Assembly (NCBI GenBank): GCA_945901195.1
Contig: CAMDKB010000155.1
Span: 1-9,546 of the forward strand
Reading direction: 5' to 3'
Length of the DNA: 9,546 nt
From: Rhizobium sp. Q54
GTDB taxonomy: Bacteria; Pseudomonadota; Alphaproteobacteria; Rhizobiales; Beijerinckiaceae
Every line of letters starts with the position of its first letter. Within the stretch, counting starts at the first letter, position 1. The notes beneath the pieces are model-generated. The model ran no database searches, had not been told where the DNA came from, and was given only the letters and a program-made list of their open reading frames with translations. Both the position numbers and the translations under genes were made by a program. Below, piece by piece: positions 7,402-9,546 of this stretch.

Positions 7402-8355
7402 CTAATCGAAGGGATAGACGCCCAATTGTGGGGTCCAGGCCTTCTCGACGCCATGCATGCCAGATCGCAGCATGTTCTCCCACGATTCGCTGGTCGTGGC
7501 GCCAATATGCGGCGAAGCGAACATATTGGGATGATGGATGAGTGGATTGCTGTTGGCAGGCTCGACGGCGAACACATCGAAGGCGGCGCCGGATATGTGG
7601 CCAGAATCCAGCGCATCCTTCAGCGCAGCTTCGTCAACGAGCGTTCCGCGCGCGATGTTGACCAGAATCATCCCCGGCTTCAGCTTCGCAATGTTCTCGC
7701 GCGTATAAAGGCCGATCGTGGATGCATTGCGCGAAAGGTGAATCGTCAAAACGTCAGATCGTGCAAACAGCTCATCCTGGCTCACCTGCTCGACATTATA
7801 TTGTTTGCAGAAGTCGGCCATGTCGACCTTGTCGCAAATGACTATCTTCACGCCGAAAGGCTGCAACATGCGCACCACTTCCTTGCCGATATGGCCGCAC
7901 CCGTGAATGCCGATGGTCTTGCCGCGCAGGTCTGCGCCAAAGCCCACGGGCCCCTTCCACTCACCCTTGCGCAGAATATTGGAGAAGTAATGAACCTTGC
8001 GATTGGCAAGTATCATGTAGCAGATGGACAGCTCCGCCACTGAAACCTTGTTGACGCCGGGCGCCCACCACATCTTGATGTTATGCCGGTTCAAAAGCTC
8101 AGGGTCGATATGATCGACACCCGCCGAACACAGTGACAGCACATTCAGTTCAGGCACGGCGCTCAAGACTTTTTCGGTTATCGTTTCAATACCGATGACG
8201 GCTGCATCATGACCGCGCAGATAATCGATCAACTGGTCTTCGTTGAAACGCACCCTGTCCGTACGAAATTTTGCATCGGGATAGATGGCCCGCAATTCGT
8301 CCTTCAGATGCGGAAAGAAATCGAAGTAGGGAATCGTGACGGCGACCTTGGGCAT
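7402..8355 (-). CDS. D-2-hydroxyacid dehydrogenase, NAD-dependent
   Basis: This cytoplasmic enzyme interconverts a 2-keto acid and a D-2-hydroxy acid with NAD(H). At 317 residues it is the normal length for the glycerate dehydrogenase/hydroxypyruvate reductase-like group. The substrate domain flanks a Rossmann domain with GCGHIG (152-157) and an acidic residue after the second strand (Asp175 in VICDKVD), which favours NAD over NADP. The catalytic triad is visible as Arg236 (NIARGTLVDEAAL), Glu265 (FDVFAVEP) and His283 (SPHIGATT). The spacings of 29 and 18 residues fit known members. The start is the ATG at 8355-8353, preceded on the - strand by AGGAA (8366-8362). The frame extends further upstream, but that part crosses the palindrome at 8384-8417 and the end of the next gene and does not resemble the family. 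The specific substrate is unknown; linkage to the molybdoenzyme gene suggests late steps of a degradative pathway. Confidence 0.92.
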   Translation of the reverse strand: MPKVAVTIPYFDFFPHLKDELRAIYPDAKFRTDRVRFNEDQLIDYLRGHDAAVIGIETITEKVLSAVPELNVLSLCSAGVDHIDPELLNRHNIKMWWAPGVNKVSVAELSICYMILANRKVHYFSNILRKGEWKGPVGFGADLRGKTIGIHGCGHIGKEVVRMLQPFGVKIVICDKVDMADFCKQYNVEQVSQDELFARSDVLTIHLSRNASTIGLYTRENIAKLKPGMILVNIARGTLVDEAALKDALDSGHISGAAFDVFAVEPANSNPLIHHPNMFASPHIGATTSESWENMLRSGMHGVEKAWTPQLGVYPFD

Positions 8356-8383
8356 GTGCGTTTCCTGTGATTGTTTTGTCTTG

Positions 8384-8417
8384 GTCATCCCGGGCTGATT
8401 GCAGCGTCCGGGATGAC
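8384..8417. repeat. Nested palindrome between the molybdoenzyme and dehydrogenase genes
   Basis: GTCATCCCGG (8384-8393) is a perfect inverted repeat of CCGGGATGAC (8408-8417). Inside it, GCTG (8394-8397) pairs with CAGC (8402-8405) around an ATTG loop, giving 14 base pairs with only a two-base GT bulge. On the + strand it is followed by AATTTTCC; on the - strand, the direction of the flanking genes, an A-rich stretch follows instead. It may act as a terminator or mRNA-processing hairpin between the two genes. The GTCATCCCGG...CCGGGATGAC form resembles dispersed palindromic elements common in alphaproteobacterial genomes; only one copy is in this window, so that identity is inference. Confidence 0.6.
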
Positions 8418-8429
8418 AATTTTCCGGCC

Positions 8430-9546
8430 TTAGGCGGCCTTGTTTTTCTTGGCGTCCTGAATGGCGCGCCACACTTTCAGCGGGGTCGCAGGCATGTTGA
8501 TATGGGTGATGCCGTAATCGCGCAGCGCATCCATCAATGCATTCATGACGGAGGGCAACGCGCCCGAACATCCAGCTTCGCCGCAGCCCTTCACGCCCAG
8601 CGGATTGGTCGTTGCCGGAACATTGTGGAACGCGTTCACCATCGTCGGGGATGTGTCAGCGCGCGGCATGGCGTAATCCATGAAAGAGCCAGTAATCAGC
8701 TGACCGTCACTGGAATATTCCGTGCTTTCAAACAGGCATTGCCCGATGCCCTGCACGACGCCACCCTGCACCTGGCTTTCGACGATGATCGGATTGATGA
8801 CAGTGCCGAAGTCGCCAACCATCGAATATTTCACGATCTCGGTGATGCCCGTTTCCGCATCGACTTCCACTTCCGCAATATGGCAGCCATTGGGATAGGT
8901 CGCAGGCCCCATGCCGGTGAAATGGTCGACATCGAGAGATTTTGGCGTATCGCCGGGCAGCTTCACGCCCTCGTTCAGCTTCTGCGCCATTTCCATGATG
9001 CTGATGGAGCGGTCAGTACCGGCAATCGAGAAACGTCCCGCCTCAAACTTGATGTCGCCCACGGCAGCTTCAAGCAGATGCGAAGCGACTGCCTTGCCCT
9101 TCTCGATCACCTTGGCGCTGGCTTCCACAATGGCCGTGCCTGTGTTCATGATCGACTTGGAACCTCCCGTGCCTGCGCCGCCGATGAGATCGTTGCTGTC
9201 TGTCTGCAGCACCTTGATCTTGTCGAAAGGCACGCCAAGCTGGCTATGCAGCACCTGCGCAAACGTGGTCCAGTGGCCCTGGCCGTGTTCGTGGGTGCCT
9301 GTGGCGAGTGTAACTGTACCGTCCTTCTGGAAATGGATCGCGCCCAGTTCCTTGGTGATCGGCGCTGTCACTTCGAGGAACTGGCCAATGCCACGGCCGC
9401 GCAGCTTGCCGCGCTTTGCGCTTTTCTTCTTGCGGGCATTGAAACCTTTCCAGTCGGCCAGCTCCAGAGCCTTGTCGAGGACAGCTGGAAAGTCGCCGGA
9501 ATCATACGTCGAGCCTGAAGGCGCAGTATAGGGAATCTGGTTCTTG
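8430..9546 (-). CDS. Xanthine dehydrogenase family molybdopterin-binding (large) subunit, 5'-truncated
   Basis: This is the C-terminal portion of the Mo-cofactor subunit of a molybdenum hydroxylase (xanthine dehydrogenase / CO dehydrogenase large-chain / aldehyde oxidase family), which hydroxylates N-heterocycles, aldehydes or related carbons. The frame is open to the right edge with no stop, so the GTG at 9371 is internal. The visible 371 residues begin with PYTAPSGSTYDSGDF, a typical family segment. Cofactor-contacting blocks follow: GTHEHGQGHWTTFAQ (about 9255-9305), GGAGTGGSKSIMNTG (about 9145-9190), and KGCGEAGCSGALP near the end. The Glu of GCGEAG, encoded at 8577-8579, matches the catalytic base of xanthine oxidase. 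The N-terminal part, including the segment that separates CO dehydrogenase from other members, lies outside the window, so the substrate class is open. FeS and FAD subunits are not visible; they would lie beyond the right edge if linked. Confidence 0.92.
   Translation of the reverse strand, partial: KNQIPYTAPSGSTYDSGDFPAVLDKALELADWKGFNARKKKSAKRGKLRGRGIGQFLEVTAPITKELGAIHFQKDGTVTLATGTHEHGQGHWTTFAQVLHSQLGVPFDKIKVLQTDSNDLIGGAGTGGSKSIMNTGTAIVEASAKVIEKGKAVASHLLEAAVGDIKFEAGRFSIAGTDRSISIMEMAQKLNEGVKLPGDTPKSLDVDHFTGMGPATYPNGCHIAEVEVDAETGITEIVKYSMVGDFGTVINPIIVESQVQGGVVQGIGQCLFESTEYSSDGQLITGSFMDYAMPRADTSPTMVNAFHNVPATTNPLGVKGCGEAGCSGALPSVMNALMDALRDYGITHINMPATPLKVWRAIQDAKKNKAA

Noticed and set aside
8356..8571. 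N-terminal extension of the dehydrogenase gene to an upstream start
   Set aside because: The extension crosses the palindrome and the end of the molybdoenzyme gene, and does not resemble the family. The ATG at 8355 has a good ribosome-binding site and gives the standard length.
8367..9518. A long open frame of 383 codons on the + strand
   Set aside because: It lies antisense to the molybdopterin subunit gene, whose - strand product matches the family over its whole visible length. The + strand translation has no recognisable motifs and an odd composition rich in His, Arg and Ala.

Overview
The window (about 57% GC by eye, with ATGA-type gene overlaps and short intergenic gaps) looks like chromosomal DNA of a proteobacterium, most likely an alphaproteobacterium. 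That placement rests on protein flavour and gene context, not on a marker gene. No rRNA, tRNA, CRISPR array, insertion sequence or phage gene is visible.

The left two thirds (positions 2-6442, + strand) form one tightly packed, operon-like block of five genes. They are the 3' end of an SsuC/TauC-type ABC importer permease, a HyuA-type ATP-dependent hydantoinase/oxoprolinase subunit, the matching HyuB-type subunit, an M24 (creatinase/aminopeptidase P fold) protein, and a second, far more degenerate M24-like protein. Neighbouring genes overlap by 4 bases or are separated by 5 to 21 bases. The set suggests import and ATP-dependent hydrolysis of a cyclic amide or hydantoin-like compound, followed by further C-N bond hydrolysis. 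The substrate cannot be read from the sequence. Both M24 proteins have lost the usual two-metal ligand set; the first keeps the fold's conserved His, whereas the second appears to have lost it too.

The right third is on the - strand and converges on the first block. Reading leftward from the right edge it holds the 3' part of a xanthine dehydrogenase/CO dehydrogenase-family molybdopterin-binding large subunit, a D-2-hydroxyacid dehydrogenase, and a TerC-family integral membrane protein. Three stem-loops sit in the non-coding gaps: at the convergent junction (6498-6527), after the dehydrogenase gene (7357-7388), and a long nested palindrome between the molybdoenzyme and dehydrogenase genes (8384-8417). 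No non-coding gap exceeds 140 bases.

A plausible but unproven reading is that a molybdenum hydroxylase, an ABC importer, HyuAB, the M24 pair and a 2-hydroxyacid dehydrogenase all serve catabolism of an N-heterocyclic compound, with the TerC gene a bystander. The most distinctive feature is the tandem pair of ligand-depleted M24 proteins directly behind hyuAB.
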